NCBI RefSeq assembly: GCF_026745355.1
Contig: NC_079210.1
Coordinates: forward strand, 15,831,422-15,895,421
DNA length: 64,000 bases
Origin: Beta vulgaris subsp. vulgaris
Taxonomy: Eukaryota; Streptophyta; Magnoliopsida; Caryophyllales; Amaranthaceae
Direction: 5' to 3'
A program made the position numbers and the translations under genes. Positions 34,690-46,896 of the stretch are shown here, in pieces; within the stretch, counting starts at the first letter, position 1, and the number at the start of each line of letters is the position of its first letter. Under the pieces are notes generated by a model that was given only the letters and a program-made list of their open reading frames with translations, was not told where the DNA came from and searched no databases.

Positions 34690-35712
34690 AGATGGCTAAG
34701 AAAAATGAGCATCCAAACATAGCAGAAAGAAAATATGTGAAAAGGGCAGGAGAATCAAAACAAATTGGAGCTCATATAGGTATGTTGTCCTCAAATCGTT
34801 TTATAAACTTTCTATATATTCAATTTGATATTCCACCTGATTTCGAATAAATACAATGAATACAACTATTACATTCCAACTGATATAAAAAAAATTACAA
34901 TAACTAATTATTACAATAAACATATAAGCTTTAGGTGGAATATCACAGTTGAACATTTAAAGCTTATTTTAAACGATTTAGTTTGACATTTTCTAAATCA
35001 ATCAAACATTATAATAAATTATTATAATACATTAAAGGTAGATGCTCACCTCAAATATCTGCAAAATATTTTTATGTCTGAATAACTTGAGAGTTTGCTG
35101 ATTTGTAATTCTTATTGCAGTTTGACATGTAAAATGTATGATATGAAAGTCTTATTAATAAAATTCAAAATATTGTAAAACTATAAGAAATTCATGAAAT
35201 AATAACTTGCACATATAATAAATACTATACGCATATTAATTATGTTATATTAATTCATATATTACCTTATATAGAATAATATATATGTTGCTATTGTTTA
35301 TAAAAATACAATTTCTTAATAGGTTCAAGTAAAACACAATGCTTCACTTTGTTGACAAGGAGTCGAGATCAATTAACAAGTCAACGACTTCCTATGAGTG
35401 ATATTTCAAATGGTAATATAATTTTATTACTTTCCTAATAATAATTTGTCATTATATAATTACTTTTACAGTTGTAACAAGATTTAGAAACACAAGTGGA
35501 AGAAAATCAAAAAGTAGATATATCAATCATAAAGACTGGAGGGACTACTGAAAAATACAATTACAAATTAGCTAGAGGAAACAGGAAGTACATATTACAT
35601 CAAAAGCATAACAAAAATCAAAGAATAGTACATGGTAAGTATATTTCGTTTTTTCTTATTATACTTCGTAGTTGCATATTTTGTAAACTACAATAGTACT
35701 ACTTTTATGTAG
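34690..35712 (+). pseudogene. Helitron-like leader exons, third set
   Basis: Three open blocks end in GT-like donors: 34691-34780 (starts ATGGCTAAGAAAAATGAGCATCC), about 35322-35412, and about 35474-35635. A further one, about 38165-38260, lies after the LINE. They read as basic, Ser/Lys/Gln-rich protein like the blocks before Helitron-1 and Helitron-2. I infer they are leader exons of a Helitron gene, perhaps the same element as Helitron-2 6 kb downstream. Homology is not proven, and they could also be exons of an unrelated decayed gene. Confidence 0.35.
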
Positions 35713-35725
35713 ATGACATTATTCT

Positions 35726-38118
35726 TTTTTTTTTTTGAGGGAAAACGCGAAACCATTTACATTAAGATAAATCAAGTTCCACCAAAGTTGAAATACTTTG
35801 GGGAAAAGAGTGCGTACAAATCATTTCAGCATTGAAATTAACGTCCCACCTAGCTACTAAATGAGCGACAGTATTTCCCGCTCGTTTCACATGACTACAA
35901 GAAAAATCATCAAAGCCCAAGCTCAAGGAAATAGCATCCATCAAAACCAAAGATATAGGCGCGTATCCCACTCGTTTGTGATATATAGCCGATACCACAT
36001 TTAGTGCATCACCTTCCAAACAGACTTTACGATAGCCATAGCGTCGAGCTATCATCATCCCGAACCGAGCTGCTGCTGCCATACTAGCCTCCCAACCCAC
36101 GTTCATTCGAGTTGCGGCAGCCACCAGTAGTGTGCCCTGCTAGTCCCTCACGACAACACCCAGACCCACTGTCCTATTCTCTGCAATATACGCATCCACA
36201 TTGACTTTTATCCATCCTATATGCGGTCTAACCCAGCTTGCCATAGAAGGAGGCGAAAAATGTGGGAGCTGCAGTACCTTTGTTCGCTTCGCACAGAGTC
36301 GAGTCTCCTCTACCATTCGACAAAATCCTGCCGCAATATGACTCGGTGATGGATTCGTGTGCTCATATAAGTCCTTATTTCGACACATCCACGCAGCCCA
36401 AGCAAGTGTGACAAAGACTCGCAAGTCGTCCTGTGACACCTTCCGACTCATCCACCTGAAGAGATCCAAAAAAGAGGTTTTTGGTGCCTCTTCTAACTCA
36501 GCCCCAAATACACTATGATTCCATATCTCCAGAGCGTATTTACAAAAGAAAAGTGAATGTATAATGGTCTCTTCCTCCCCACAAATCTGGCACATATTAT
36601 CCGTGGTTATATGCCGATAAAACAATCGTTCTTTCACAGCCATACTTCCCTTGCAGGCACGCCACACAAAGTGCTTCAGTTTGTTTGGGCCGTCGATGGA
36701 CCACACGCTCTTCCACAGCTCCATATCGTTGGGCCCTTCCTCGGCATTCCATGCTTGTGTATTTCCTAGCATAGCGAACCAATAACCCGACTTCACCGAA
36801 TAACACCCGTCACGGTTAGGCCACCAAAATCTTCGGTCTCCTGGCCAGAATTTGGACAATGGGACATCCAAAATTTTCAGCTTATCTTCTACCGAGAAAG
36901 ACCTATGAATCAACTCATGATTCCATCCCCCTATCTCATGATCAATGAGATCAACCACACGCATATCCGGAGCCACATCACCTCTAGGCGTGAGTATATA
37001 ATTCCCCCTTTCACCTGCCAACCACGCATCATTCCACACCGAGATTTTTTGGCCATTACCCACCCTCCACCTCATTCCTTCCAGCAAAAGAGCTTTTGCT
37101 CCCCAAATACTTCGCCATGAATAACTCAGATCAAAACCCCTTCTAGCATCCAAAAACTCATCATTCTTAAAGTAGCGAGCTTTAAGTATTCTATGAAGTA
37201 ACGAACTAGGATCTTCATACAATCTCCAGCATTGTTTTGCAAGCATGGCTTGGTTAAACAGCTTCAGATCCCGGAAGCCCATGCCCCCCATTGATTTCGG
37301 CAAGCATAATGACTCCCATTTGTGCCAGTGCATTTTCCTCTCCGAACCATTCGAACCCCACCAAAATCTTGCAAGTAATGCATGAATCTCCGTAATTAAT
37401 CCATCAGGAATACAAAAAATGCTCATCACATAAGTCGGAATCGCTTGGGCTACATCTTCTATCAACACTTCTTTCCCCGGCCTAGACAACAACTTTTCCT
37501 TCCACCCATTTAATTTTTTCCAAATCCGCTCCTTCAAAAACGCAAAAACCGCCTTCTTTGACCGACCAATAATCGTTGGTAACCCCATGTATTTTTCATG
37601 CTTCTCCATGGCTCTAACCCCAAGGGTAATAGTAATCTCCCTTCTTCTCTCCTCAGACACCTTTTTGCTAAAAGCCACTTCTGTCTTACTTAAATTAACC
37701 TTTTGACCGGACGCCCTCTCATATATACTGATGATATCAGCAATCTTAGAGCATTCCTGCAGATTAGCTCGTGCAAACAAAATACTATCATCCGCGAAAA
37801 AGAGATGAGATATACTCGGGGCCTGCTTACAAATTTTAACACCATGAATCGACTTTTCCCTTTCAGCTTTTGTGAGCAACATTGAAAAAGCATCAACACA
37901 AAGTAAAAATAAGTAAGGAGATATCGGATCACCTTGTCGAAGCCCTCTCCCTGGGATAATTTGACCCACCACTTGGTTATTCAGCTTAAAAGAAAAAGAT
38001 ACACTCTGAATGCAGTTCATTATTTTTTGTATCCGAGGCACCGCAAAGCCAAATTTTACCATCACATGCTCCAAAAAACTCCACTCCACCCTATCGTAGG
38101 CCTTTGTCATGTCGAGAC
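35726..38118 (-). mobile_element. 5'-truncated LINE (L1-type), minus strand
   Basis: The direct repeat ATGACATTATTCT flanks the element (35713-35725 and 38119-38131). A T12 run at 35725-35736 is the poly-A tail read on the other strand. Target-primed reverse transcription typically leaves this pattern of poly-A, variable target duplication and a 5' truncation. The element retains the 3' half of ORF2 only. Confidence 0.95.
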
Positions 38119-38125
38119 ATGACAT
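35762..38125 (-). pseudogene. LINE ORF2 fragment: reverse transcriptase, zf-RVT, RNase H
   Basis: The reading starts inside the RT domain at L-D-M-T-K-A-Y-D-R-V-E-W. F-A-D-D, the catalytic motif, lies at residues 110-113, with G-L-R-Q-G-D-P-I-S-P before it. A zf-RVT region follows (W-R-A-C-K-G ... C-Q-I-C-G ... H-S-L-F-F-C, about residues 485-535), then an RNase H-like part (V-N-V-D, E-G-D-A). The frame is open for 661 codons to a single TAG at 36137-36139 and then continues in the same frame to 35762. The endonuclease and the first RT blocks are missing. The near-intact frame suggests a recent insertion. Confidence 0.93.
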
Positions 38126-38131
38126 TATTCT

Positions 38132-41100
38132 ACATCTAACATGAGCTTATATTTATTTATTTAGGTAATGTCCAAACTGTACAAGAACAACATATTCATT
38201 CTCAAAGATATGTAACTTGTATTTTTCAAAGAAGTGCTTTAGTCGACATATCTAATGCTATTTCATTTCATACACACTTTAGCAATTATTTTGTATTTTT
38301 GTGGATAATGTAATAACAAGAATTTCCTTATTATATTTGTATAGCAAGGTATAATATACGAGGTGCATTTTAGGACTATGATTAGCCATTTAAAATTAAT
38401 TTTAAATATAGATGAGTTTCCAAGTTATCCTAAACATCAATTATATTGACAAAAAAAGGAACACAAAATAACATGTTTGATTGTTTGCTTCATTTTGAAC
38501 ACTACATATTATAAATGTTTATTTAAATATCCTCAATCAAAACATAAGGCCAATATTTCAATCAACAACATTAACTTGCTCTCTAAATTGTTAACTCAAT
38601 ATATGTTATTATATGTGTATATTGAATATGAATTGTATAAATTGTAAACGACCAAAATGTAAATTTAAAGTAATATGTTATTTTATATAAGACAAAAATA
38701 ATAATAACTATATTCTATACAACAACTTACATAAATTCTATTAAGTTCATATCAGATCTAATATTTGTTGTTGAGTTGTTTCTTGCAACCAAAAATATAA
38801 AGCACACATATTAAATAATTAACTTGTATATTGTTTTTCTATTATAACATTCATATACCTATTTATTTGCACTCTTCATATATTTTAATTTTCTCAACTA
38901 CATTATATTAGATAATATAATCGAATAGTATATATTGATATAATGTGTTTTAAGTTATAACAAAAAAAAAAATTATAACAAATAATATATAAAATGTAGT
39001 ACAACAAACAATCTGAACATGTATAAATGTCGAAGTTCTTTCAATACAATTGGTAAGGTGAAACAGAAATGTCAAAAAATAATGATTTTCATGTAGTGAT
39101 TATAAAATTAGTGATAAAAAAAGTTCGTACAATTAATATAATGAAGACCTTATTTAGGAGTGATAAAAAAATAATACTTAAAAATCTTGACTTAATCGAC
39201 TTTAAATCGAACCAATCCATTTATTTTTGTCAGTTATTCCATGCAACTTATATTTGAGGTAATTATAAATACTTAACAATAATAACCTGAAACTACTTTA
39301 TTTTTAGTTATTATAAAGGCAGTGGAATCGTTATATTTTTTATTTTATCATTTATGAGCAAAAAAATAAAGATCAATAGATAGAATAAAATTTATCAGAA
39401 TTTTATATAAGATGTACATATTCAATATAAAATATTTAACAAACAAAAAAAGAATAAAAAATGTACCTTAATTCGAATGGCATTGAAGGAAGGAAAGGTT
39501 TTATTTGTTAGCTTAATTTTTTGAACGCAATCAAAATATTGTGTAAATCTGTTCAATTATGTATATAAAAACACAAACAAAAAAAAGAATTAGACATGTA
39601 TATGATAGTAAAATTTTATAGTTTTTTTTTCTTATATCAAATTTAATACAAGGAAAAACAGCGAATTATGAATCGTTATTTAAAGCCCAAATCAACTATA
39701 ATCTTTATTGCATGCAAATAGTTTTATTATATAATTTATAAGCAAAAGAAATAGAGATAAAATAGTATATTATATTATTATAAATTGTTAAATATCAAAC
39801 AACAAGGTTGTTTTATTGGTTATTTATTACATGCAATTGAAAAAATGGATATCTTTATATACATAAACTTCAAACAAATTTATTTATTGTAAATATATCA
39901 TTTATTAGGATTATTATAATTTTATAAATATGCACGAATTTGCCAAAGGAAATTATAACAAATTTTTATTTACAGGTTTTTTATTTGTTATTTATTACAT
40001 GCAATTGAAGAAATGGATATCTTTATTATATACATAAATTTCGAACAAATTTATTTATTGCAAATATAACATTTATTCGGATTATTATAATTTAAAAAAT
40101 ATATGCACGAATTTACTAAAGGAAATTATAACAAATTTTACCATGTATACTTCGAATGATTTTCAAGTAATGAAAGAAATTTTTTTTTGGCTTAATTGTT
40201 TGCATGCAAGCCAAAAAATGTGTAGATCTGTTCACAAATTAAACAAAAATATCAAGAAAAAATCAGACAATGAAAAAAGTAGGAAAATAGTATAATTTAC
40301 ACAAAACAAAAAGTTGATCCTTATAAATTTTACATTTTTCCTTCTTAAATATGAAATAAAAAAAATAATTAGAGCAACTTACATTTTTCAAGCCCAAATC
40401 ATGTATTGTAGATAACATGCAAATACTTTTTTGAAGCCCAAATCGAATAAAATGAAAAGTTGTATAATTTCTACTAATACAAATTGTATCCCAACAACCG
40501 AATATATCTGAATTTTTTTTCTCCTTATTCACATATGATTTTGGAAGTAAATTTTTTTTCTTTGAATTGAATTTTCGAGTGAGAGATTCATGGAGAAATG
40601 AGAAGTTGATGAAGAATACGAAGAGAGAGAGAGAAATAGAAATTAAGTGAATGTGATTTTCTTGGAGGAAAGAGAATCTGAATTAGTTAGGAGGTGAAAA
40701 ATGAAAGAAATTATGGGAGGAAATGAATAGAGAGAAATAATCATGCAAATGAAGCAAATATAATGTTAAGAAAGTTGGACGAAATTTGTTGATCTATCAT
40801 ATGGTTAACATATTTGGCCTTCTTTATTTTGGATCAAATGGTGACAATTGTAATATAAGTAGGTTATTTTAATGGACTTTCATTTTGGGCCGCGAAAAGA
40901 AAAAAGATAAGCTTATTATGAAGTTAATAAAATCAGAGTATAATATATAGTGCGCTATAGCAAAACGGTAAGGTTATGTATATTCTAACATAACCTATGT
41001 AAATTTTAAAATTTTTAGTAAATAACCACTGGCAATATAACATGATTAATTATGATACATGTTGATTTCAATAAGTTCTATAATGGATTTATAATTCTTT

Positions 41101-41189
41101 ATTATATGTTTTCATTTAATATAATCATATGTACATTTTATATATAACTCATGTTTTTGTCCAATGAATTAAACAATGCGTTTGAAGGC
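38132..41189. other. AT-rich stretch between LINE and Helitron-2
   Basis: Very AT-rich. Only short ORFs of Asn/Ile/Lys composition occur and none is convincing. It contains a tandem duplication (separate entry). The phrase 'agcccaaatc' occurs three times (39686, 40392, 40435), a hint of an older repeat. A GA-rich block (40590-40720) might be a promoter leader on the minus strand. Confidence 0.45.
39809..40140 (+). repeat. Tandem duplication of about 160 bp
   Basis: The segment 39809-39965 (GGTTATTTATTACATGCAAT ... AAATTATAACAAATTT) is repeated at about 39982-40140 with about 10 percent differences. Both copies are non-coding. The spacing suggests a local duplication rather than transposition. 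Confidence 0.88.
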
Positions 41190-41900
41190 AGAAAAGGAAA
41201 ATATTGTCACAAAAACGTGAAAAGCGTCAACGTAATATAGGAACTCAACAACCTATATTTAGGCATAACATTATTTTTTACTCAACTAATGGTATACTTT
41301 TGTATTATAATTTTGTTTTCTTAATATTATCTTTAGTATTATCGTTAACCTCATGTAACCTTTGTTTTAATTATTTAGATTATCTTCAGATCAATCCATT
41401 TGTAATTCACATTCAATAAGCACTATTATAAATAACGATTCAACAACTGTGTGTACTACTCCAATGGTGGATAGAGGTAAAGTAATAAATAATACGTACA
41501 TTTTGTAAAATGAATTATGTTTTCACATTAACATTAAGTGTTTTCTACATTTTTGTTATAGCTTTGCATTCATCATCGTCTTCATCGTCAATTGAAGCAC
41601 CACTCGATACAAATAGTTCAAATGATAACCCTACAAGTTTTATTATTAACGGTATAATTTTCAATATATATTTTACCTTTAATTGTGGTTTGGTTCAATG
41701 AACGTTTATAATTGCATATGATAAGATACATGATTTTATCTTTTGATTATATCAAGTTGTATTATTACATGCTGAAATTCTGTACAAAAATTTGTCTTAA
41801 AGAAGCAAAATGCATCACAAATTGCTTGAAATAAAAGAAAGCTCATATTTCTTGAGGAAGGAACTGGAGGTATATATATAAATATAATTAAAATATATGT
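41190..41900 (+). pseudogene. Helitron-2 leader exons
   Basis: Open blocks with donor-like GT ends at about 41191-41291, 41381-41480 and 41561-41652, and another at about 41790-41870. They encode Ser/Gln/Asn-rich sequence, including S-S-S-S-S-S-S-I-E-A-P near 41575. The layout matches that before Helitron-1 (2440-3190 and 13080-13330). Confidence 0.4.
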
Positions 41901-42061
41901 CTCTATTACATAATCAAGTTGAAAATTATGGCTATAAAAAAAGTTCAATTATAAGAAGTGGTATGTCTTCAGGAGACATTTTGGATTTGGTACAATCACA
42001 AAGTCAACTTAGATCTAAGAGACACGTGGTTTGAAGTTCAACAATTCTCAAGTCAGTCACG

Positions 42062-43521
42062 CGGAGAACTCTAACTGATGAGCAGTCCATTGTTTATCGG
42101 AAAGTAATGGATGCTGTGTCGAGTCAAGAAGGAGATGTGTTTTTGGTCTACAGCTACGAGGTGACCGGAAAAACATATGTCTGGAAGACATTATGTTCCG
42201 CAATAAGGAAGATGGGAAAAATTGTATTGCCTGTAGCTTCGAGTGGAATTGCTTCTCTCCTCCTTCCACGAGGAAGAACGCCGCTTTCGAGATTCGGTAT
42301 CTCTTTGAATGTAACTGAGAATTCTACATGTGCCGGCATTCGTCCTGGGTCGGATTTGGCTGATCTTCTTAACACGACAAAACTTATTATATGGGATGAA
42401 GCGCCCATGATGCATAAGTATTGTTTCGAAGCACTTGATAGAAGTTTGAGGGACATAATGAGGTATGTTGATAGGGAGGACATGCATTGACTGGGGGCAA
42501 AGTTATGGTGTTCGGTGGTGATCTACGACAGATATTACCAGTTGTACCAAAGGGAACGAGGCAAGATATCATGTTTGCTACCATTAATTCGTCTTACTTG
42601 TGGGATTCTTGTAAGGTCCTAACACTTACTCGCAATATGAGACTTCAATAAGGTTCTTCGAAATCTTCTGTTGATGAAATGCGAGAATTTTCAGAGTGGA
42701 TACTAAGCGTAAGAGACGGAAAGGCTGGAGGTCCTAATGATGGCGAAGCCATAATTGAGGTTGCAAAAGAAATTCTTATAGATCCAGATGTCGATCGAAT
42801 TTCATCAATTGTTGATAGCACTTATCCAAACCTACATGACCATATTTGGGAAGCTAAATATTTCCAAGAAAGAGCAATTTTGGCGCCAACGAATGAGATA
42901 GTGGAGATAGTCAATGATCATGTTCTATTCACCATTCACAAACAAGAGAAAGTGTATTTGAGTTCGGACGCTATAAGCAAAGAAGAGGGTAACTTTGGAG
43001 TACATGAAATATACTCCACTGAATTCCTCAATACAATAAGATGCTACGGTCTCCCAAATCATAGCATACGATTAAAGGTTGGTGCGCCAGTTATGCTTAT
43101 AAGAAATATTGATCAAACATCCGAATTATGTAATGGCACGAGGTTAGTCATCAAACATTTAGGCAATCACGTTATTGAAGCTACTGTTATTTCTGGAAGT
43201 AATGTCGGAGAAAAGGTATTTATAGCAAGGATGACACTCACTCCGTCTGACTCGACGAAATTTCTTATAAGATTTCAGAGACGACGTCAGTTTCCTTTAA
43301 TGGTTTGTTTTGCTATGACTATAAATAAAAGTCAAGGACAATCTTTGTCTCATGTAGGCCTGTATCTCCCAAGACCTGTTTTCAGCCATGGTCAATTTTA
43401 TGTTGCCGTGTCCAGAGTTACGAGCAAAAAAAAGGTCTCAAGATCCTCACCTTTGATAAAGAACACGGTGTGCGTACAAGTACAACAAATAGTTTACAAG
43501 GAAGTGTTTGCAAATATATAG
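42062..43521 (+). pseudogene. PIF1-type helicase of Helitron-2, frameshifted
   Basis: Closely related to the helicase of Helitron-1, beginning at L-T-D-E-Q. The Walker A loop reads E-V-T-G-K-T where Helitron-1 has G-G-T-G-K-T, so the glycine-rich turn is altered. Walker B (I-I-W-D-E-A-P-M) is kept. Breaks include TGA at about 42488 (with a shift) and TAA at 42648. The frame is then open from about 42652 to 43434, where a homopolymer shift alters the tail. The Rep and N-terminal Helitron domains are absent upstream, so this copy could not have initiated its own transposition. Confidence 0.9.
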
Positions 43522-43639
43522 TTTGAGTTAAACGCTTTTTCTTTTATTTGTACTATGTGCTCATTACCACAATTACATTTAGAATTCATGAAAATGTGTA
43601 ATTCGTTTGGTTCTTATCATGTGACTTAATTTAATGATG

Positions 43640-44001
43640 TCATAAAGCAATAAATACACCCGTGCATTATGTACGGGTCTTAAATCTAGACAACTACCTC
43701 CTTGAGATTAAAATGATAAAAATGAGTTACAAGCAAAAAAGGTCTCAAGATCCTCCAGTTTGATAAATAACATTGTTTGCATGCAAATACGCCAAACGCA
43801 GTTTACAAGAAAGTGTTCGCATCAATCATATAAATTGATTTGAAAATTTCATTTGTAATTTTTGTTCATCACAACTCAAACTTTATGTTTTATGATTTTA
43901 TGTAATATGGGAAGTTAAGTCAATGTTATTACGTGACTTTCTTTAAATATATAATAAAACAATAAATACTCCCGTGTATTATGCACGAGTCTTAATACTA
44001 G
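43640..44001 (+). repeat. Duplicated 3' end of Helitron-2
   Basis: The stretch 43725-44001 repeats the end of the helicase gene and terminus at 43427-43689: AGCAAAAAAGGTCTCAAGATCCT..., then ...AATAAATACNCCCGTG, hairpin, CTAG. The repeat includes the last codons of the helicase, so the duplicated unit is a 3' end module. Confidence 0.85.
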
Positions 44002-44301
44002 TTTTAACTCAAAGTGCAATGTGTAGCATAAATGTTATCGGTGGTCGGATATTTTGCTGGAATATTGGAATCTTGAATGTCTTATTATTTTCTTTTCTTT
44101 TTCCATTTTTTTTTGCCCTTTTTTCCCCTCTCTTCTTCTTTTCTCTCAACTTCTTTCCTAATCCCAATTCCAAATCACCTTTAATTCTTCAGAAAATCCC
44201 TTCAATGCCCTTTCTTTCACATTCAATAAAGAAAACAAACTATAACTACCACCAAATATTCCCAATTTGTTCATAAAAAATCTTAAAAAGTACGGAATCT
44301 T

Positions 44302-44560
44302 TCAACTGTACAAAATTTTTCCATGTCTCTTAAGAGCATAGACAACATCCATGACGGTAACAACCTTCCTTCTAGCGTGCTTAGTGTAAGTGATAGCATC
44401 ACATATCACATTATCCAATAAGATCTTAAGGACGCACATGTCTCCTCATAGATCAGACCATTGATACACTTCACACCACGTCTTCTTGTAAGACGACGAA
44501 TTGCATGCTTGGTGATTTTTGAACGAGTTAAAGCGATGGATTTCGTACTGCCGCATATCA
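44302..44560 (-). pseudogene. Histone H4 pseudogene fragment
   Basis: On the minus strand the codons run I-T-K-H-A-I-R-R-L-T-R-R-R-G-V-K, then I-N-G-L-I-Y-E-E-T. After a one-base shift they continue [17 protein letters not shown], then [20 protein letters not shown], and stop at 44302-44304. This is the histone H4 core from the start of the histone fold to near the C-terminus, with many substitutions, no N-terminal tail and a frameshift. No intron or poly-A is evident. It abuts the truncated end of CACTA-2, so it may have been captured by or inserted next to a transposon. Confidence 0.85.
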
Positions 44561-44589
44561 AGGCGCAATCGAGCATCAATAGGTATTTT

Positions 44590-44697
44590 ACCTATTGTTA
44601 CAGTTGTTGCCCAAAATCGCAGCGATGGATTGCATATGAGAAGCTTAAACAAGTCAAATTATTGCTGCGGTTATTGCCCAAAACTGCAGCAACAAGT
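44590..44697. repeat. CACTA-2 left subterminal repeats
   Basis: Two units: CCTATTGTTACAGTTG...CGCAGCGATGG (44590-44627) and TTATTGCTGCGGTT...CTGCAGCAAC (about 44659-44697). Confidence 0.75.
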
Positions 44698-45493
44698 ACA
44701 AGTATATTTTTTTGCAAATGAATGTTAAATTTAAGTGAAAAAAGACTATATATTCAAAAAGTTCTTCATTCACAAAAGAATTGAGTAAATAATATCTGTT
44801 CACATGAATTTATTTCACTATATACAACAACGATTCTGACTTGAGTATTATACAATAACTATAATTACATAATTTTTTGGTTACCAAGTGTGCAAAGTGA
44901 AACATAATTACAAAATTCATAAAAGATTTGAGTATTTCACTATTATACAACAAAGGTTTTGAAAAACCTTATACTTGGTGCAAGGTTCATCAAAATCCTT
45001 CAGGGAGCGTTTGGTTCGTAGGTTGGTATGGGTTTGGAATCAAGAATCAAATAAGAGTGGTATGGGGTTGGAACTTGATTCCTAATACCATGTGTTTGGT
45101 TCAGTTCTGGAATGAAAATGATCCCCATACCTGGTGTTTGGTTTACAATGTCTCTGGAATCAAGAATGAAATTAATATTATTTTATTTTGTCTTATGTCT
45201 TGTTTTGAATAATTCAACCGTAATGCTATACAATAATTCTAATGTTTTTCAGTTTTTAAACTTCTTTAATTATCCGAAATCATTATTGTAAAATTTTAAA
45301 ATACTAGAAGATTAGAGCATATAATCTAAATAAAATTATTTTATTTTAAAAACAAACTTTCAAACTACAAATGTTCACAACTACAAGACAAATCAATAGG
45401 CAAGATTATTCTCTTATTCCCAAAATTCTAACAAAGGTCTACTCATAATAAATTTGTAGAACAAAAAAACTACTTAATATGGTTCTACAAAAA

Positions 45494-46516
45494 TTAGGCA
45501 TTACGGCTTAATAAGTCAAGTACCACTTCTTTCTTCCAGTCATCATTACGACTTGAAAAGAAAACATCCATTTGGCTTGGATTTGATGAAAACAAACTCG
45601 CACCTCTAATTGCTTCAACTTGAGTAATATCAGGTAAACTAGCTATATCTAAAAGCAACCTCTTCTTTTGTTCAACCACTTCTATTTCACGTTCTTGGGT
45701 TGTACTCATGGCATTGGCTATAGTTGCTAAGTGACTACTCATATCCTTCATAAATCCCGTGAATCCAGTAGCCATCTGATCTACAGAAGTTAAATCTATA
45801 GATTGAGAAGCTTTTCTTTTCTCATTGCCTTTTGGAGTCTTTTCTTTCTTCATTTTCTTGGCAGGAGGAGGTTGTGATGAAGTATCATTTACAGCTAAAG
45901 AAGGGGATTGAGATATATCAAAGATATCATCATCACTGTTATCATCATTAAGGTTAACAGTCTCCTTTTCAAGGTTGGTGATAGAATCTTCTGGCAACTC
46001 AGATGCAAGGCCGTTTGCTCTGTCAATACCATAGATATCATCTAGCTTGTCATGATAAGGGAAAGGAGTTTCCCACAATCCTACAGCTTTAGGATGAGCC
46101 TAAAAAATTAATTATGTACATTAATTAGTAAAAACACAACTATAAACTTTTAAATATAATATTGAGCTTAATCAATTATTTACCTTGCAAAAGTCATCAT
46201 AAGATTGTCTCTCACATTTTATCATTTTAGTTTGATCATCACATTGAAAACCTGATGTTTTGTTCAACATTTCAAAGACAACTGCATACTTGTCTTTGAA
46301 CCACTTGGACTTTGATTCAATATGAGGAACAACTTTCATACCACAACCAGGAAACTTGGTATTTAACATTAGCTCCAACTGATTAAGGTAACCATTCTTA
46401 AAACCTCCTTCTCCTTTCCATTGTTGGTCACCACTCAATTCCAACAAACAATCAATCAAAGCTTCTTCTTCTTCTTTTTTCCAGAAACGCTTGTTCTTTC
46501 CCCTTCCACCAATCAA
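45494..46516 (-). pseudogene. Harbinger ORF1, Myb/SANT-like DNA-binding protein
   Basis: Two exons: 46516-46185 and 46099-45494, with a GT-AG intron. The first encodes a Myb/SANT-like domain (W-K-K-E-E-E-E-A-L-I ... F-K-N-G-Y-L ... K-S-K-W-F-K). The second has W-E-T-P-F-P-Y, an acidic stretch and a helical C-terminus. In this superfamily ORF1 binds DNA and helps bring the transposase to the ends. The natural start ATGGATGTAAATAAT (about 46533-46547) is followed by TAA, so only a downstream non-ATG codon opens the frame. The rest of the frame is open, so decay is slight, or the stop is a sequence error. Confidence 0.82.
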
Positions 46517-46896
46517 ACCTTAATTATTTACATCCATCCTAAACAATATTAAAAGAAAATATACATAACTAAACAAAATGATACTTAAATAAGTATATGA
46601 TGAAAAAGAATTTATTATAAAATTAATAACATAATAGAACAATATCATTTCGTGAAGTCCTAGAATTCAACATTATTAAATATCAAGAACATTAAATAAA
46701 AACCAAATATTATGAGAATTACAAAAAAAGATAAATAAAACAACAAACACCATGTCTGCCTATCTAGGCTAATCTAGCTCTCCATGAGTTAAACAAAGTT
46801 TGTGCTAAGTTGTTCCTAAATGTAGTCCAAGTATTTGATGATTGAGCTTGAGTGCTATAATCAACTTCATCATCACTTTCATCACTCTCGGAACTG

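Larger units (their letters stand above)
41190..44001 (+). mobile_element. Helitron-2, Rep-less, with two successive 3' termini
   Basis: Leader exons, a helicase pseudogene and two hairpin-CTAG ends make up this element. The first end is CCCGTGC-ATTAT-GTACGGG (43659-43677) with CTAG at 43686-43689. The second is CTCCCGTG...CACGAG (about 43968-43988) with CTAG at 43998-44001 followed by T. The 5' end could not be located. Confidence 0.8.

Noticed and set aside
36557..38122. Plus-strand ORFs of 60-71 codons within the LINE
   Set aside because: Antisense shadows of the RT/RNase H frame.
44461..44728. Two plus-strand ORFs over the H4 region
   Set aside because: Shadow of the minus-strand H4 pseudogene and of the CACTA-2 repeats.
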